A stretch of 64,000 bases of DNA from Nioella ostreopsis (GTDB lineage Bacteria > Pseudomonadota > Alphaproteobacteria > Rhodobacterales > Rhodobacteraceae). A program made the position numbers and the translations under genes. Below the pieces are notes generated by a model. The model searched no databases. It saw only the letters and a program-made list of their open reading frames with translations, and was not told the DNA's origin. Location: positions 83,332 through 147,331 of the forward strand of contig NZ_RCIQ01000011.1 of the NCBI RefSeq assembly GCF_004000255.1, given 5' to 3'. Below, piece after piece: positions 51,195 through 60,811 of this stretch (position 1 is the first letter of the stretch; every line of letters begins with the position of its first letter).

Positions 51195-51870
51195 CAAGGT
51201 AAGGCTCGGCTTTGATGGGTTTACGCTGGCCGTCGATCTTCAGGTCGCAAAGGGCGCGCGTCTGGCAATTCTCGGGCCGTCGGGTGGGGGCAAGACGACG
51301 CTGCTGAGTACAATCGCCGGATTTCTGCGGCCGGATTCGGGGCGCGTGGTGATCGACGGGCAGGACGTGACGGAAAAGCCCGTGCAGGACAGACCACTCA
51401 GCATCCTGTTTCAGGAGGGCAACCTGTTTCCGCATCTGACCGCCTTCGACAATGTGGCGCTTGGGCTGAAGCCCGGTCTGAAGCTGACCGAGCAGGACCG
51501 CGCCGATGTGGCGCGCGCGCTGGATCAGGTGGGGCTTGGCGATATGGGCGCACGTAAGCCCGGCGACCTGTCAGGCGGGCAGCGGTCACGCGTGGCACTG
51601 GCGCGGATGTTGCTGCGCCGCAAGCCGCTGGCCTTGCTGGATGAACCCTTCGCGGCGCTCGATCCGGGGCTAAGGCGAGAGATGCTGTCGCTGGTGGGCG
51701 ATCTGTGTGACGCGGAAGGGCTGACGCTGGTCATGGTCAGCCACGATCTGCGCGATGCGGAGCGTCTGTGCACCGATCTGTGCCTGCTGGAAGAGGGGCG
51801 CGTCATCTTGAACGGCCCATTGCAGCCCATGCTGGCCGATCCGCCCGACGCGCTTGCCCCCTGGCTCTAA
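51181..51870 (+). CDS. thiQ: Thiamine/TPP ABC importer ATPase
   Basis: The product has 229 residues. Walker A is GPSGGGKTT, the Q-loop LFQEGNLFPHLT, the signature LSGGQRSRVALA and Walker B PLALLDEPFAALD. It is the last gene of the riboswitch-controlled operon. A bidirectional terminator follows at 51873. Confidence 0.95.
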   Translation: MLRLDKVRLGFDGFTLAVDLQVAKGARLAILGPSGGGKTTLLSTIAGFLRPDSGRVVIDGQDVTEKPVQDRPLSILFQEGNLFPHLTAFDNVALGLKPGLKLTEQDRADVARALDQVGLGDMGARKPGDLSGGQRSRVALARMLLRRKPLALLDEPFAALDPGLRREMLSLVGDLCDAEGLTLVMVSHDLRDAERLCTDLCLLEEGRVILNGPLQPMLADPPDALAPWL

Positions 51871-51872
51871 CG

Positions 51873-51900
51873 AAAAACGCGCCCCGGAGGGCGCGCTTTC
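51873..51900. terminator. Bidirectional terminator between thiQ and the cytochrome bc1 operon
   Basis: CGCGCCC (51878-51884) pairs with GGGCGCG (51889-51895) around a 4-base loop. On the minus strand the stem is followed by TTTTT (AAAAA at 51873-51877), which ends the cytochrome c1 message. On the plus strand a shorter TTT tail serves thiQ. Confidence 0.85.
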
Positions 51901-51918
51901 CTTGTCTTCAAGCTGGGA

Positions 51919-52716
51919 TCAGCTGTCCTTCGCGGCCCGCTTCACCGGCGCCCACAGACGCTTGTTGGTGAGGTAGAGCAGCGTCGACAGCAGGATCAGC
52001 AGGATAACGGCGGTGAAACCCATCCGCTTGCGCGCCATCATCTCAGGCTCTGCGGCCCACATCAGGAAGGCGGCGACGTCTTCTGCCATGTGGTGCACGT
52101 CGTTCGGATGACCGTCATTGAATTCGACCATGCCATCAAAGAGCGGCGGTGCCATCGAGATCAGACCACCCGGGAACACGTCGTTCCCGTAAAGGAACGT
52201 GCCCGCCATTTCCTCGTCATGGCCATTATAGCCCGACAGCAGCGCGGCGATGTATTCCGGGCCGCCGATACCATTGACCAGCGAGTTCAGACCGGTACCC
52301 CAGGGGCCGTGGAAACCGAGACGCGCCTTGGCCATCATGCTGAGGTCAGGAGCGCCAGCGGCGGTGTTTTCCGGGAAGTTGTCGTTCGGCGTGGCCGGAC
52401 GATAATCGCGCAGTTCCTCGTCCCAGACTTCAATGAAGTTCTGTTCGATATAGGCGCGCACCTGATCCGGCGGGATGCCGGGGCCGTCTTCGTCGGACAG
52501 GGTCCGAAGCGGAACGTAGCGTAGGCCGTGGCAGGCAGAGCAGACCTCGGTGAAGATCTGCAGACCGCGCTGCAACTGGTTCTGGTCATAGGTGCCGAAG
52601 GGGCCATCGAAGGAGAAGCGGATGTTCTCCACGTGACCGCCTTCGCCAGCCGCCAGCGCCGGGGTGCCAGCCAGAGCAAAGGCAGTCAGCGCGGTGAGTG
52701 CAAGTTTCCTGAACAT
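51919..52716 (-). CDS. petC: Cytochrome c1 of the bc1 complex
   Basis: The product has 265 residues. A signal peptide (residues 1-23) leads it to the periplasm. The haem c site CSACH is at residues 59-63, and a Met-containing stretch later supplies the sixth ligand. The C-terminal span [16 protein letters not shown] with basic tail anchors it in the inner membrane. It is the third gene of petABC (fbcFBC). The ATG at 52716 gives the proper signal peptide. Confidence 0.96.
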   Translation of the reverse strand: MFRKLALTALTAFALAGTPALAAGEGGHVENIRFSFDGPFGTYDQNQLQRGLQIFTEVCSACHGLRYVPLRTLSDEDGPGIPPDQVRAYIEQNFIEVWDEELRDYRPATPNDNFPENTAAGAPDLSMMAKARLGFHGPWGTGLNSLVNGIGGPEYIAALLSGYNGHDEEMAGTFLYGNDVFPGGLISMAPPLFDGMVEFNDGHPNDVHHMAEDVAAFLMWAAEPEMMARKRMGFTAVILLILLSTLLYLTNKRLWAPVKRAAKDS

Positions 52717-52735
52717 GCTATTCAGTCCTTTTCTT

Positions 52736-54079
52736 TTACTCGGCCGGGGTCGCGGCGTTGTCGCCGTTGGACCCGGACTTGCCGTAATGCTCTTTGAAGT
52801 CTTCCTCGATGGTCGCGGGCTGCGGCAGCGGCTTCTCGAAGATGCCAAGCAGCGGCAGGATCACCAGGAAGTAGGCGAACCAGTAGGCCGAGCCGATCAG
52901 GGCGATGTAGGGATAGATCCCTTCCGCCGGGCGGGCACCCACCCACATCAGGACCATGAAGTCGACGACGAGCAGGGCGAACCACCACTTGAACATCGGG
53001 CGATAGCGGCCGGAGCGCACCGACGAGGTGTCGAGCCAGGGCACAATGGCCATCACGGCGATGGCGCCGAACATGGCGATCACGCCGAAGAACTTGGCGT
53101 CAACGATGCCACCAGTCAGCCAGCTTGCCGCGATGACAACCCAAACCTCGCCATCGAAGGCCCGCAGGATCGCGTAGAAGGGCAGGAAGTACCATTCCGG
53201 AACGATATGGGCCGGCGTCGCAAGCGCGTTGGCCTCGATGTAGTTGTCGGGGTGGCCAAGCAGGTTCGGCATGAAGCCGACGACCGCGAAGAAGGCAACC
53301 AGAACAACGGCAAGAGCGAAGACGTCCTTGATCACGAAATAGGGCCAGAAGGGCAGCGTGTCGGCGTCTGCTTCCTTGCGCGAGGACCGGCGCACTTCAA
53401 CACCCGTGGGGTTGTTGTTGCCGGTGTGGTGGAAGGCCCAGATATGGACAATCACCAGGCCCGCGATCACGAAGGGCAGCAGGTAGTGCAGCGACAGGAA
53501 GCGGTTCAGCGTGGCGTTGTCCACGGCGGGCCCGCCAAGCAGCCAGGTCTGGATTGCATCGCCGATGAAGGGGATGGCGCCGAAGAGACCGGTGATCACC
53601 GTGGCCCCCCAGAACGACATCTGACCCCAGGGCAGAACGTAGCCCATGAAGGCGGTGCCCATCATCATCAGGTAGATCAGCATGCCGATAATCCACGTCA
53701 CTTCGCGGGGCGCCTTGTAGGACCCGTAGTAGAGACCGCGGAAGATGTGCAGATAGACAGCGATGAAGAACAGCGAGGCGCCGTTCATGTGAATGTAACG
53801 GATGGCCCAGCCACCGTTCACGTTGCGCATGATGTGTTCGACCGAGGCGAAGGCCAGATCGACATGCGGGGTGTAGTGCATCACAAGGATGATGCCGGTG
53901 ACGATCTGCATCACAAGGCAGAAGGCCAGAACGATGCCCCAGATCCACATCCAGTTGAGGTTCTTGGGGGTGGGGATCATCAGCGTGTCATAGAGCAGAC
54001 CGACAACGGGCAGGCGGCGGTGAAGCCACTTTGCGCCGTTGGATTTCGGCTCGTAATGGTCGTGGGGAATGCCGGACAT
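52736..54079 (-). CDS. petB: Cytochrome b of the bc1 complex
   Basis: The product has 447 residues, the length known for Rhodobacter. It has eight spans; the haem-ligating histidines occur in the second and fourth ([26 protein letters not shown] shown in part as RYIHMNG, and [10 protein letters not shown]). PEWY at the quinol-oxidation site is seen in [14 protein letters not shown]. It oxidises ubiquinol and passes electrons to the quinone-reduction site. Gaps to the neighbours are 11 and 19 bases. Confidence 0.97.
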   Translation of the reverse strand: MSGIPHDHYEPKSNGAKWLHRRLPVVGLLYDTLMIPTPKNLNWMWIWGIVLAFCLVMQIVTGIILVMHYTPHVDLAFASVEHIMRNVNGGWAIRYIHMNGASLFFIAVYLHIFRGLYYGSYKAPREVTWIIGMLIYLMMMGTAFMGYVLPWGQMSFWGATVITGLFGAIPFIGDAIQTWLLGGPAVDNATLNRFLSLHYLLPFVIAGLVIVHIWAFHHTGNNNPTGVEVRRSSRKEADADTLPFWPYFVIKDVFALAVVLVAFFAVVGFMPNLLGHPDNYIEANALATPAHIVPEWYFLPFYAILRAFDGEVWVVIAASWLTGGIVDAKFFGVIAMFGAIAVMAIVPWLDTSSVRSGRYRPMFKWWFALLVVDFMVLMWVGARPAEGIYPYIALIGSAYWFAYFLVILPLLGIFEKPLPQPATIEEDFKEHYGKSGSNGDNAATPAE

Positions 54080-54090
54080 ATCTCGCTCCC

Positions 54091-54669
54091 TTAACCCAGA
54101 AGGATGGTGGTTTCGTCGACGAATTCGGCGACGGGGATGTGCAGGTTCTCGGGGGCGGGACCGCGGCGGATACGGCCGGCGGTGTCGTAGTGAGAGCCGT
54201 GGCAGGGGCAGAACCAGCCGCCGAAGTCACCGGCACCATCGCCGAGCGGAACGCAGCCCAGGTGGGTGCAGACGCCCTGCATCACGAGCCATTCGCCGGT
54301 GTTTTCGCCAGAGAAGTCGGCCAGCGTGCGGTTGGTGTCATCCGACGACGCGTTGTCACCCAGATTCGGGTTGCGCGCGTTGGTGTCGACGGTGATGTCA
54401 CCATCTTCTGCACGTCCCTGTGCAATTTCTTCTTCCGTACGGCGACGGATGAAGACCGGCTTGCCCAGAAACAGCACGGTCAGCTGCGTACCGGGCGCAA
54501 GGCCAGACACATCGACGCGCTTGGTCGAAGCAGCCTGAACGTCTGCGGACGGGTTCATCTGGTTGACAAGCGGCCAGACGGCAGCACCGGTCGCTACTGC
54601 ACCCACGCCACCAGTGGCGTAGTACAGAAAGTCGCGGCGGGTGCTGGGATGATCTTCTGCGTGTGACAC
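54091..54669 (-). CDS. petA: Rieske iron-sulfur protein of the bc1 complex
   Basis: The product has 192 residues. A twin-arginine signal anchor is at the N-terminus ([13 protein letters not shown]), so it is exported by Tat with its cluster. The [2Fe-2S] motifs CTHLGC and CPCHGSH are intact. I prefer the GTG at 54669 because the Rhodobacter protein begins with the same SHAEDH segment and GGGAGA lies upstream; ATG 54687 has no binding site. It is the first gene of petABC. The gap 54670-54883 holds its promoter and no other visible feature. Confidence 0.95.
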   Translation of the reverse strand: MSHAEDHPSTRRDFLYYATGGVGAVATGAAVWPLVNQMNPSADVQAASTKRVDVSGLAPGTQLTVLFLGKPVFIRRRTEEEIAQGRAEDGDITVDTNARNPNLGDNASSDDTNRTLADFSGENTGEWLVMQGVCTHLGCVPLGDGAGDFGGWFCPCHGSHYDTAGRIRRGPAPENLHIPVAEFVDETTILLG

Positions 54670-54883
54670 CGAAAGCGTCTCCCTCATCAGCGGCCCATGT
54701 CCCCGGGCCAGAAATCCTAGCGAGGCCACGGGCGTAGCGCAGCCATTGTCGCGCCTTCTACAAGCGCAAGGGGCGCGGCGTCCAGCGGACAAACGCGCGC
54801 ATAGCGCCCGAATTGTCGCATATCTGCATCAAGAGCAAGGGGATGGGCAGTTTCAGGGCCGAAAAACCCGTCCTGTGTGTGGA

Positions 54884-55309
54884 TCAGGTCAGGCTGAGTC
54901 GCATGGATCGGTGGGGGATTCCCGCATCATCGAACTCCGGACCATGGGCGATGAAGCCAAGCTGTTCATAAAACGCGACCGCATGGGTCTGGGAATCGAG
55001 GATGACTTGGGCGAACCCCGCCTCGTGGGCATGGTCCAGCACCGCCAGCATGATCCGCCGCCCCAGACCGGTGCCGCGATGTGTGGGCATGACCGCCACG
55101 CGCTGCACCTTGGCCACATCGCCCTTGGGCAGCAGCCGCGCGCATCCGGCGGGGTCTATGGCGTCACCCGCAAGGAAATGGGTGCAGGCATCATCCAGCC
55201 CGTCCCATTCCTCGGCATCGCTGACGCCCTGTTCGCCCATGAAGACCGCCTCGCGCACGGCATAGCAGGCGGCGCGGTCTTCGGGGGTCGTGGCGATGGT
55301 GATCTTCAT
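54884..55309 (-). CDS. GNAT family N-acetyltransferase (ElaA-like)
   Basis: The product has 141 residues. The acetyl-CoA motif VQRVAVMPTHRGTGLGRRIM is near residues 68-88 and a second block ILDSQTHAVAFYEQLGF follows. The N-terminal CYAVREAVFMGEQGVS is typical of the ElaA/YjcF branch. The substrate is unknown. It overlaps the upstream GST gene by 4 bases. Confidence 0.88.
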   Translation of the reverse strand: MKITIATTPEDRAACYAVREAVFMGEQGVSDAEEWDGLDDACTHFLAGDAIDPAGCARLLPKGDVAKVQRVAVMPTHRGTGLGRRIMLAVLDHAHEAGFAQVILDSQTHAVAFYEQLGFIAHGPEFDDAGIPHRSMRLSLT

Positions 55310-55911
55310 GCCTGTGGAACTGTGGCCCGCATCGACTCACGCTCGGCAAAGCGCGCCTCCCAGGCTGCCAGCACGTCGCGCCCCTTGCGCCAGTCCTTGT
55401 CCGGGTGGCGGAAATCAAGATAGCCGAGCGCGCATCCGATGGCGATCTGGCCCATGTCCAGCGGTCCGTGCAAGTGACTCATCCAGCGGGTATCGAGTGC
55501 ATCCAGTGCCCGTGAGACCTTGGCCCATTGCGCATCGAGCCAGGGTTCATAGCGCAGATCCTCAGGTCGGACGCGCGCCTCGTAAACCATCAGGACGGCC
55601 GCTTCCATGATCCCGTCCCCTGTCGCCTCCAGCGTCAGCGTGTCCCAAAGCTGGTGTTCGGGGTAGAGGCCCGATTTGGCCCGCGCATCGAGAAAACGGG
55701 TGATCACCCGGCTGTCATAAAGCGTCGGGCCATCATCGTGGATCAGGGCGGGGATCTTACCCACGGGATTCGCGGCGGCAACCTCGGCGGCGGTGGCGAC
55801 AGGGGTGGTTGCCACCTCTTGCAGGGCGATATCGTCCTGCCCGGTTTCCAGCAGCAGAACGCGCACCTTGCGCACGAAGGGCGAGGCGGGCGCGGAAAGA
55901 AGCGTCATCAT
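55306..55911 (-). CDS. Glutathione S-transferase family protein
   Basis: The product has 201 residues. The thioredoxin-like N-terminal domain begins MTLLSAPASPFVRKVRVLLLETG, with the Ser of the SPFVRK motif at the glutathione site; VGKIPALIHDDGPTLYDSRVI holds the cis-Pro and Ser of the gamma-Glu site. An all-helical C-terminal domain follows. It is the middle gene of a three-gene unit with 4-base overlaps on both sides. Confidence 0.9.
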   Translation of the reverse strand: MMTLLSAPASPFVRKVRVLLLETGQDDIALQEVATTPVATAAEVAAANPVGKIPALIHDDGPTLYDSRVITRFLDARAKSGLYPEHQLWDTLTLEATGDGIMEAAVLMVYEARVRPEDLRYEPWLDAQWAKVSRALDALDTRWMSHLHGPLDMGQIAIGCALGYLDFRHPDKDWRKGRDVLAAWEARFAERESMRATVPQA

Positions 55912-56189
55912 GTCAGGCGTTTCACTTTCAATCGGGTCAGGGCGGTGGCGTCGATCTCGACCCCGCGCCCGGTGGAATTCAGACGGAAGATGCGCCGCCA
56001 GCGGAAGGTGGCGTTGGCCTGCCCGTCAGCGGTACGCAGCGTGGCGCCTTCTGGCGTGGCGTCCATGATGTCTTCCAACGGTTGATCGAGGCGCCCGTGG
56101 GACGTGGCGCGTGCCAGGGCGTAGCCCGCAAGGGCAACTGTGCCGTATTTCAACGCAATCCCGGCGAGGGGCGGAAGGGCTATGGGCAT
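55908..56189 (-). CDS. Hypothetical small protein
   Basis: The product has 93 residues and no recognised family. It has an N-terminal hydrophobic stretch (PLAGIALKYGTVALAGYALA) that could be a membrane anchor, then a basic tail rich in Arg and Thr. AGGAGG precedes ATG 56189 closely, so it is surely translated. The stop overlaps the GST start. Confidence 0.75.
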   Translation of the reverse strand: MPIALPPLAGIALKYGTVALAGYALARATSHGRLDQPLEDIMDATPEGATLRTADGQANATFRWRRIFRLNSTGRGVEIDATALTRLKVKRLT

Positions 56190-56235
56190 ATTTGATCCTC
56201 CTGCATCCATAGGTAGGGGCGCGGGGACGTCCTGT

Positions 56236-56861
56236 CTATTCCCCGTCCTCCACACCCATCATCAAGGCGGCAAGAAGGGCGGTTTCCTGCCCGATCTGCG
56301 CCCCGCTCAGGTGGCTGGCTGCCGACAAACGGGCCTGTGTCGTCTTGTTCTGGGCTAGCTTCCAGGTGCCATCGACCTCCGCCACGTCAAAGCGGAAGGG
56401 GCGGATCATGCGCATCAGCCGCGCCTGCACCTCCTCTGGTGTCTTGTCGAGCGTCCAGGGTGGCTTGGGCAGAAGCCGGGTTTCGAACATCTCGGTCAGA
56501 GCTTCCAGCGAGGCCCGCAGCGCCTCATCCGGCAGGGGATGCAGCGTGCCACGCAGATGAACGGCGACATAGTTCCATGTCGGTACCTGAGCCCGGTCGC
56601 CATACCAGTCGGGCGAGATATAGCCATCGGGGCCGGTCACGGCGATAACGGCAGGTGTTGGCCCTTTGACGGCGCGGGAAATGGGGTTGGACCGTACAAG
56701 GTGCAGGTCTGCGCTACCCCATCTTCGGACAAGGCAAAGGGAATATGAGAGATCATCGGTGCCGGGTCGCCATTCACCGACAGCACGCCAAACCCCCTGT
56801 CGCGGGCAAAGCCGAGATTGCGGGCATGGCTTTCCTGCCGGTAGGCGGGGTTCGGATGCAT
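56236..56861 (-). pseudogene. paiB: PaiB family FMN-binding regulator, frameshifted
   Basis: From ATG 56861 the first 57 residues (MHPNPAYRQESHARNLGFA, ISHIPFAL) match PaiB. At about 56695-56702 the frame breaks: the protein would go on into a 17-residue nonsense tail and stop at 56637. In the next frame VRSNPISRAVKGPTPAVIAV continues PaiB directly, followed by GYISPDWYG and VPTWNYVAVHLRG to the normal end at 56236. One base (or 3n+1 bases) is missing. The spot has no homopolymer, so a true mutation is plausible, but a sequencing error cannot be excluded. Confidence 0.85.
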
Positions 56862-56930
56862 GGGCGCTCTCCTGCGGTGATCTGTCGTTTCCGCAGCTTG
56901 CTTAACTAGGCGGGCTTTGCAACAGTGGCG

Positions 56931-57075
56931 GCGTTCTCAGGGCGGGGTGAAATTCCCCACCGGCGGTATGCGGGCGATGCCCCGTAAGCCCGCGAGCGCC
57001 CTCGTTCACGCGGGGGGACAGCAGATCCGGTGAGAGGCCGGGGCCGACGGTGACAGTCCGGATGAAAGAGAACGA
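56931..57075 (+). ncRNA. FMN riboswitch (RFN element)
   Basis: All conserved blocks are present: GTTCTCAGGGCGGGGTGAAA at the start (56933 on), TTCCCCACCGGCGGT, AGCCCGCGAGC, CAGATCCGGTG, GCCGACGGT, AGTCCGGATGAAAGAGAAC at the end. The outer stem pairs GTTCTC (56933-56938) with GAGAAC (57068-57073). It precedes ribH by about 80 bases. No clear terminator follows, so control of translation is more likely than of transcription. Confidence 0.96.
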
Positions 57076-57157
57076 GCAGAGGGCGCGCCTTTTCGGGCGT
57101 GGTCCCTGCCCGTGATCGCCTTGGGTGACGTGTCAGTTATCGAAAGGAGATCGCAAG

Positions 57158-57604
57158 ATGACACACACCCGATATGCGTTCGTGAAGGCCAACTGGCATT
57201 CCGAGATCGTGGATCAGGCCCTTCTGGGGTTCACTCAACTAATCCCCGCCGAACAGGTGGATGTCTTCGACGTGCCCGGTGCCTTCGAGATGCCGCTTCT
57301 GGCGCGCGACCTGGCCGCCTCTGGTCGCTACGGGGCGGTTGCCTGCGCGGCGCTGGTCGTTGATGGCGGCATCTACCGGCATGATTTCGTGGCGCAGGCC
57401 GTGGTGGACGGGCTGATGCGCGCCGGGATGGATACAGGCGTGCCGGTTCTGTCCGTGTCGCTGACACCGCACCATTTCCAGGAAACCGAACATCACATCG
57501 GCATCTACAAGGCCCATTTCATCCAGAAGGGGCGAGAGGCCGCCGAGGCCGCGCTTGGCATTCTGCGCACCCGCGCCTCGCTGGCCAGCGACAAGGCTGC
57601 CTGA
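57158..57604 (+). CDS. ribH: 6,7-dimethyl-8-ribityllumazine synthase, type II (RibH2-like)
   Basis: The product has 148 residues and forms the direct riboflavin precursor. It resembles Brucella RibH2 rather than the usual RibH1: AFVKANWHSEIVDQA, IFDVPGA-type FDVPGAFEMPL, VDGGIYRHDFVAQAV and LSVSLTPHHF. RibH2 forms a decamer. The ATG at 57158 has AAAGGAGA upstream; ATG 57125 lacks one. No other rib gene is near, so in this organism the riboswitch controls this isozyme alone. Confidence 0.93.
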   Translation: MTHTRYAFVKANWHSEIVDQALLGFTQLIPAEQVDVFDVPGAFEMPLLARDLAASGRYGAVACAALVVDGGIYRHDFVAQAVVDGLMRAGMDTGVPVLSVSLTPHHFQETEHHIGIYKAHFIQKGREAAEAALGILRTRASLASDKAA

Positions 57605-57610
57605 CATATC

Positions 57611-57642
57611 GGGGGCGCGGCCCATCCTGCTGCGCCCCCTTG
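57611..57642 (+). terminator. Terminator-like hairpin after ribH
   Basis: GGGGGCGC (57611-57618) pairs with GCGCCCCC (57632-57639) around a 13-base loop. The tail is short (TTGT), so termination may be incomplete. Confidence 0.5.
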
Positions 57643-57695
57643 TGGTCCCACCCCATTCAGCCCATGGTGACGGCGACCCTTCCCGCGAGTCCCCC

Positions 57696-58601
57696 ATGCT
57701 GAACGGCATTGCCCTGCGCCTGCTATCGGTCGGCTTTTTCGCCGCCATGTCCGCCACTGTGCATGGGCTGTCCCACAGCGTCCCGGTCGGGCAAATCGTC
57801 TTCTGGCGCAGCTTCGTCGCGATCATTCCGATCGTGATCTACATGGCCTGGATCGGACGTTTTCCAAACGGGTTTCTGACCAAGCGCCCCGGCGGGCACT
57901 TCATGCGTGGGCTGTTCGGGGGCATCTCGATGGTGCTGTCCTTCATCTCGCTGGCCTATCTGCCCGTGGCCAACGCCACCGCGCTGGCCTTCCTCGGTCC
58001 GCTCGTCTCGCTGCCCTTCGCGGCACTGCTGTTAGGCGAGGTGCTGACCCGGCGCATCATCTGGGCCGCGTTTGTCGGCTTTGGTGGGGTGTTGCTGATG
58101 CTGGCCAGCAACCTCGTGCGGCCGGATGCCGATCCGGGCCAGTTGATCGGGATCGCCGCGGGCCTTGGTTTTGCTGCCACAATGGGGCTGGTGCGGGTGC
58201 AGATCCGCAACCTGACGAAGACCGAAAGTGCGGTGACGATTGCCTTCTGGTTCTCGGTCATCTGTTCCGGCATCGGGCTTCTAAGCCTGCCGCTCGGCTG
58301 GGTGCCGATGCAGGGCGAGGTTCTGTGGTACCTGATCTTTGCCGGGATGCTTGGCGGTGTCGCGCAAATCCTCGCGACCGAGGCCGCCGCACGCGTGCCA
58401 GTCTCTCAGCTTGCCCCGTTCGACTATACCGGGATGATCTGGGCGCTTGGGTTCGACGTGATCCTGTTCAGCCAGTTCCCCGACTGGATCAGCTTCATCG
58501 GCATGGGGGCCATTGTTGCCGCCGGGATCATCACCGTCGTGACGCCGAAATCCGAGCGCCCCGCCGCCGCCCCGCCCGCGCCAAGGCAGCCATGGCACTG
58601 A
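57696..58601 (+). CDS. DMT superfamily transporter (EamA)
   Basis: The product has 301 residues with ten predicted spans in two EamA repeats. Typical parts are FWRSFVAIIPIVIYMAW, LPVANATALAFLGPL and the second-half VPVSQLAPFDYTGMIWALGF. Substrates of such proteins include amino acids and metabolites; none can be named. It lies 92 bases after ribH behind a weak terminator, so riboswitch control of this gene is possible. Confidence 0.87.
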   Translation: MLNGIALRLLSVGFFAAMSATVHGLSHSVPVGQIVFWRSFVAIIPIVIYMAWIGRFPNGFLTKRPGGHFMRGLFGGISMVLSFISLAYLPVANATALAFLGPLVSLPFAALLLGEVLTRRIIWAAFVGFGGVLLMLASNLVRPDADPGQLIGIAAGLGFAATMGLVRVQIRNLTKTESAVTIAFWFSVICSGIGLLSLPLGWVPMQGEVLWYLIFAGMLGGVAQILATEAAARVPVSQLAPFDYTGMIWALGFDVILFSQFPDWISFIGMGAIVAAGIITVVTPKSERPAAAPPAPRQPWH

Positions 58602-58608
58602 CGTGATA

Positions 58609-59742
58609 TCACCTGTCCGCCGTGGCCAGCCAATAGGCCAGAGCCAGCAACAGGACCGCCGCAACGCCCGCGTGCAACAGCTCTGCCGTGACGATTGTCA
58701 GCAGGACTCCGGTCGCCAGTGGGCCAAGCGCGGCCCCGAAATCTCGCCATGCCTGCATGCGGGCCAGGGGCCCGATGGCATCGTCGTCCACGGCCAAACC
58801 CTGCGTGATCACCGCCGGCCCGAGCGAGGCGAGTGCCCCGCGGAAAATCAGCATGATGAGCGCGCCTGACACCGTGACTCCGATTGCCACAAGGATAAAA
58901 CCAGAGGTCGTCAGGAAAGCCGCTGCGACGAAGACCTTCCTTGCGCCAACGCGATCTGCGATCCAGCCAAACAGGGGCGCGGCGATGGCTTCCCCGAAAT
59001 GCCGCATGGCCAGAAGGGCGCTGCCGCTGAGCACGGCTTCGGAGAGCGGCGCGTGTCTGGCGCAGATCAGCGTGATCGAGACTGCAAAGACACCGTCGAC
59101 CCCAAACCCTTGCAGGAAGTAGACCAGGTCAATGGGCTTGGGCCTTGCCAAAGAGGGCGGCCTTGAGCGCCGTGTTGCGCCTGCCCGGACTTTAGGGAGA
59201 TTGAATGCGATGACGAGGGAGAGTGCCGTTGGAATTGCCAGAAGGACGAATGTCGTGTTGGGGCCGACGGTTCCAACCAGCCAAGCGCCCCCAAACAGCG
59301 CCAGGATCGGGCCGACCCGCTGAATCGCTTGCCCCACGCCCACGCGGGTGCCGATCTGGCTTCGGTATTCCACCGCGTAGGACAGGGTGGCGAGCACCAG
59401 AACAGCATAGGTCAGCCCCCACAGAACGCGGGCGAAGAGTATCACCGCCGGACCCTGCCCAAACCCGTAGAGCGCGGTTGACCCCGTCGCCATGACAGCG
59501 GCAAGCATGCACATGCGCCGGACACCGACCATCTGGGTCAGCTGTGCCAGAAGCCCATAGGCGAAAACCCGGACGAAGCGGTTGGCCGACAGCATCACGC
59601 CGACCCATGGAAGGGTCAGTCCGAAATCCTCTGCATAGGCGGGCAGCACCGCATAGAGCAGCGCGTCGCCAAGCAGCGCCAGCGACATGATGGAAGACGA
59701 CCCGATGATCGCGCGCCAACCGCTGTTCATTTCCTCTGTCAT
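58609..59742 (-). CDS. Major facilitator superfamily transporter
   Basis: The product has 377 residues with about eleven hydrophobic segments. MFS marks are the loop GLLAQLTQMVGVRRM and the later GWIADRVGARKVFVAA (loop 2-3 motif in both halves). The substrate is unknown. It is convergent with the DMT gene; only 7 bases separate the stops. Confidence 0.87.
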   Translation of the reverse strand: MTEEMNSGWRAIIGSSSIMSLALLGDALLYAVLPAYAEDFGLTLPWVGVMLSANRFVRVFAYGLLAQLTQMVGVRRMCMLAAVMATGSTALYGFGQGPAVILFARVLWGLTYAVLVLATLSYAVEYRSQIGTRVGVGQAIQRVGPILALFGGAWLVGTVGPNTTFVLLAIPTALSLVIAFNLPKVRAGATRRSRPPSLARPKPIDLVYFLQGFGVDGVFAVSITLICARHAPLSEAVLSGSALLAMRHFGEAIAAPLFGWIADRVGARKVFVAAAFLTTSGFILVAIGVTVSGALIMLIFRGALASLGPAVITQGLAVDDDAIGPLARMQAWRDFGAALGPLATGVLLTIVTAELLHAGVAAVLLLALAYWLATADR

Positions 59743-59814
59743 CTAGGCATTTCAGGGTTATCAGGGCCAATCACACAGGAGTGCACTTGCTGCCCGGTGA
59801 AGTCCACAAGGACC

Positions 59815-60753
59815 TCAGCCCGGTTCGCGCCTGAGCGATTGTGCCATGCAGTGGATGCCACCCCCCATCATGGTGAACATGTCCATTTCCGGATCATAGA
59901 CCGTGAACCCGTTGGCGCGCAGCTTGGCGATCAGGTCTTTGCTGGCCGCGGGGGCCAAAACGCGATCCCCGCCAAGGGACATCACGTTGCAGCCGAGCGC
60001 CATCGTATCGCGGAACCCCACGGGGATGATCTCGATCTTGCGGGATTTCAACCAGTCGGTGACGTGATCGGGCGTTGTTTCCAGGCAGACAGCCGCGCAT
60101 TTCGGGGCAATCATGCAGACCATCAGGTCGATATGCACATAGTAGGGGTCGATATAGGCATAGTGCACCTCCCACCCCTCCTTCTCGACCCAGGCCCCGA
60201 TCTGGCGGGCCGAAACCTCTTCGCAGCGCATGCCCGTGTAGCCGATCAGCACCGCGCCGGGCTCGATGATATGAAAATCGCCGCCCTCGAAATTGCCTGC
60301 GCTGACCATGTCGTAGATCGGGATTCCGGCCCCGAGGTAGAAGCGTAGTGCCGCCGAATATTCCCCGCGACGGCGCGGGTTGGCCATCTGGGTGATGACC
60401 GCGCCCCAAGGGGTCATGAAGCTGGAATCACGGGCATAGACCCCGTATTTCAGATGCTCATCAGCAGGCAAGGTGTGGATGGTCACGCCTGCTTCCTGAT
60501 AGGCGTCACACATCTCGCGATACTGCTTGACCGCTATCTGGTGATCCCACTTGCGCCCGGTGCGCGCGGTTTCGCGATAGATCGAGCTGAAGGCCACATT
60601 GTCCATATGCCCGAAGGTTTCCACGGGACCAAGCAGCACGTCCTGAAGCAGCCCGTATTCGGAGTCGATCCCCCACTCCGTCATGGGTGCCGTGCCGCCG
60701 TTGGGGTTGCGGGCCTGCAGCGGCGGACGGGTCGGGCTGTGATCGTCGGGCAT
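59815..60753 (-). CDS. Dimethylarginine dimethylaminohydrolase / amidinotransferase family hydrolase
   Basis: The product has 312 residues with the pentein (guanidino-modifying) fold. Catalytic residues are visible: Glu/Asp in NFEGGDFHII, His in YVHIDLMVCMI, and nucleophile Cys302 in GGGIHCMAQ. It should hydrolyse a guanidino group of arginine or a methylated arginine. AGGAGAGA precedes ATG 60753. A strong terminator lies in the leader at 60812-60854. Whether it is a true DDAH, an arginine deiminase or another pentein cannot be decided. Confidence 0.85.
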   Translation of the reverse strand: MPDDHSPTRPPLQARNPNGGTAPMTEWGIDSEYGLLQDVLLGPVETFGHMDNVAFSSIYRETARTGRKWDHQIAVKQYREMCDAYQEAGVTIHTLPADEHLKYGVYARDSSFMTPWGAVITQMANPRRRGEYSAALRFYLGAGIPIYDMVSAGNFEGGDFHIIEPGAVLIGYTGMRCEEVSARQIGAWVEKEGWEVHYAYIDPYYVHIDLMVCMIAPKCAAVCLETTPDHVTDWLKSRKIEIIPVGFRDTMALGCNVMSLGGDRVLAPAASKDLIAKLRANGFTVYDPEMDMFTMMGGGIHCMAQSLRREPG

Positions 60754-60811
60754 GGGGTCTCTCCTGAATGCGCTTTCGGGAACGATAGCGGGAGGAGTCC
60801 GCGAACGGCCA

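Noticed and set aside
52664..54094. A 476-codon plus-strand open frame over cytochrome b
   Set aside because: It is antisense to petB/petC and has the His/Gly/Asp-rich make-up of a shadow frame.
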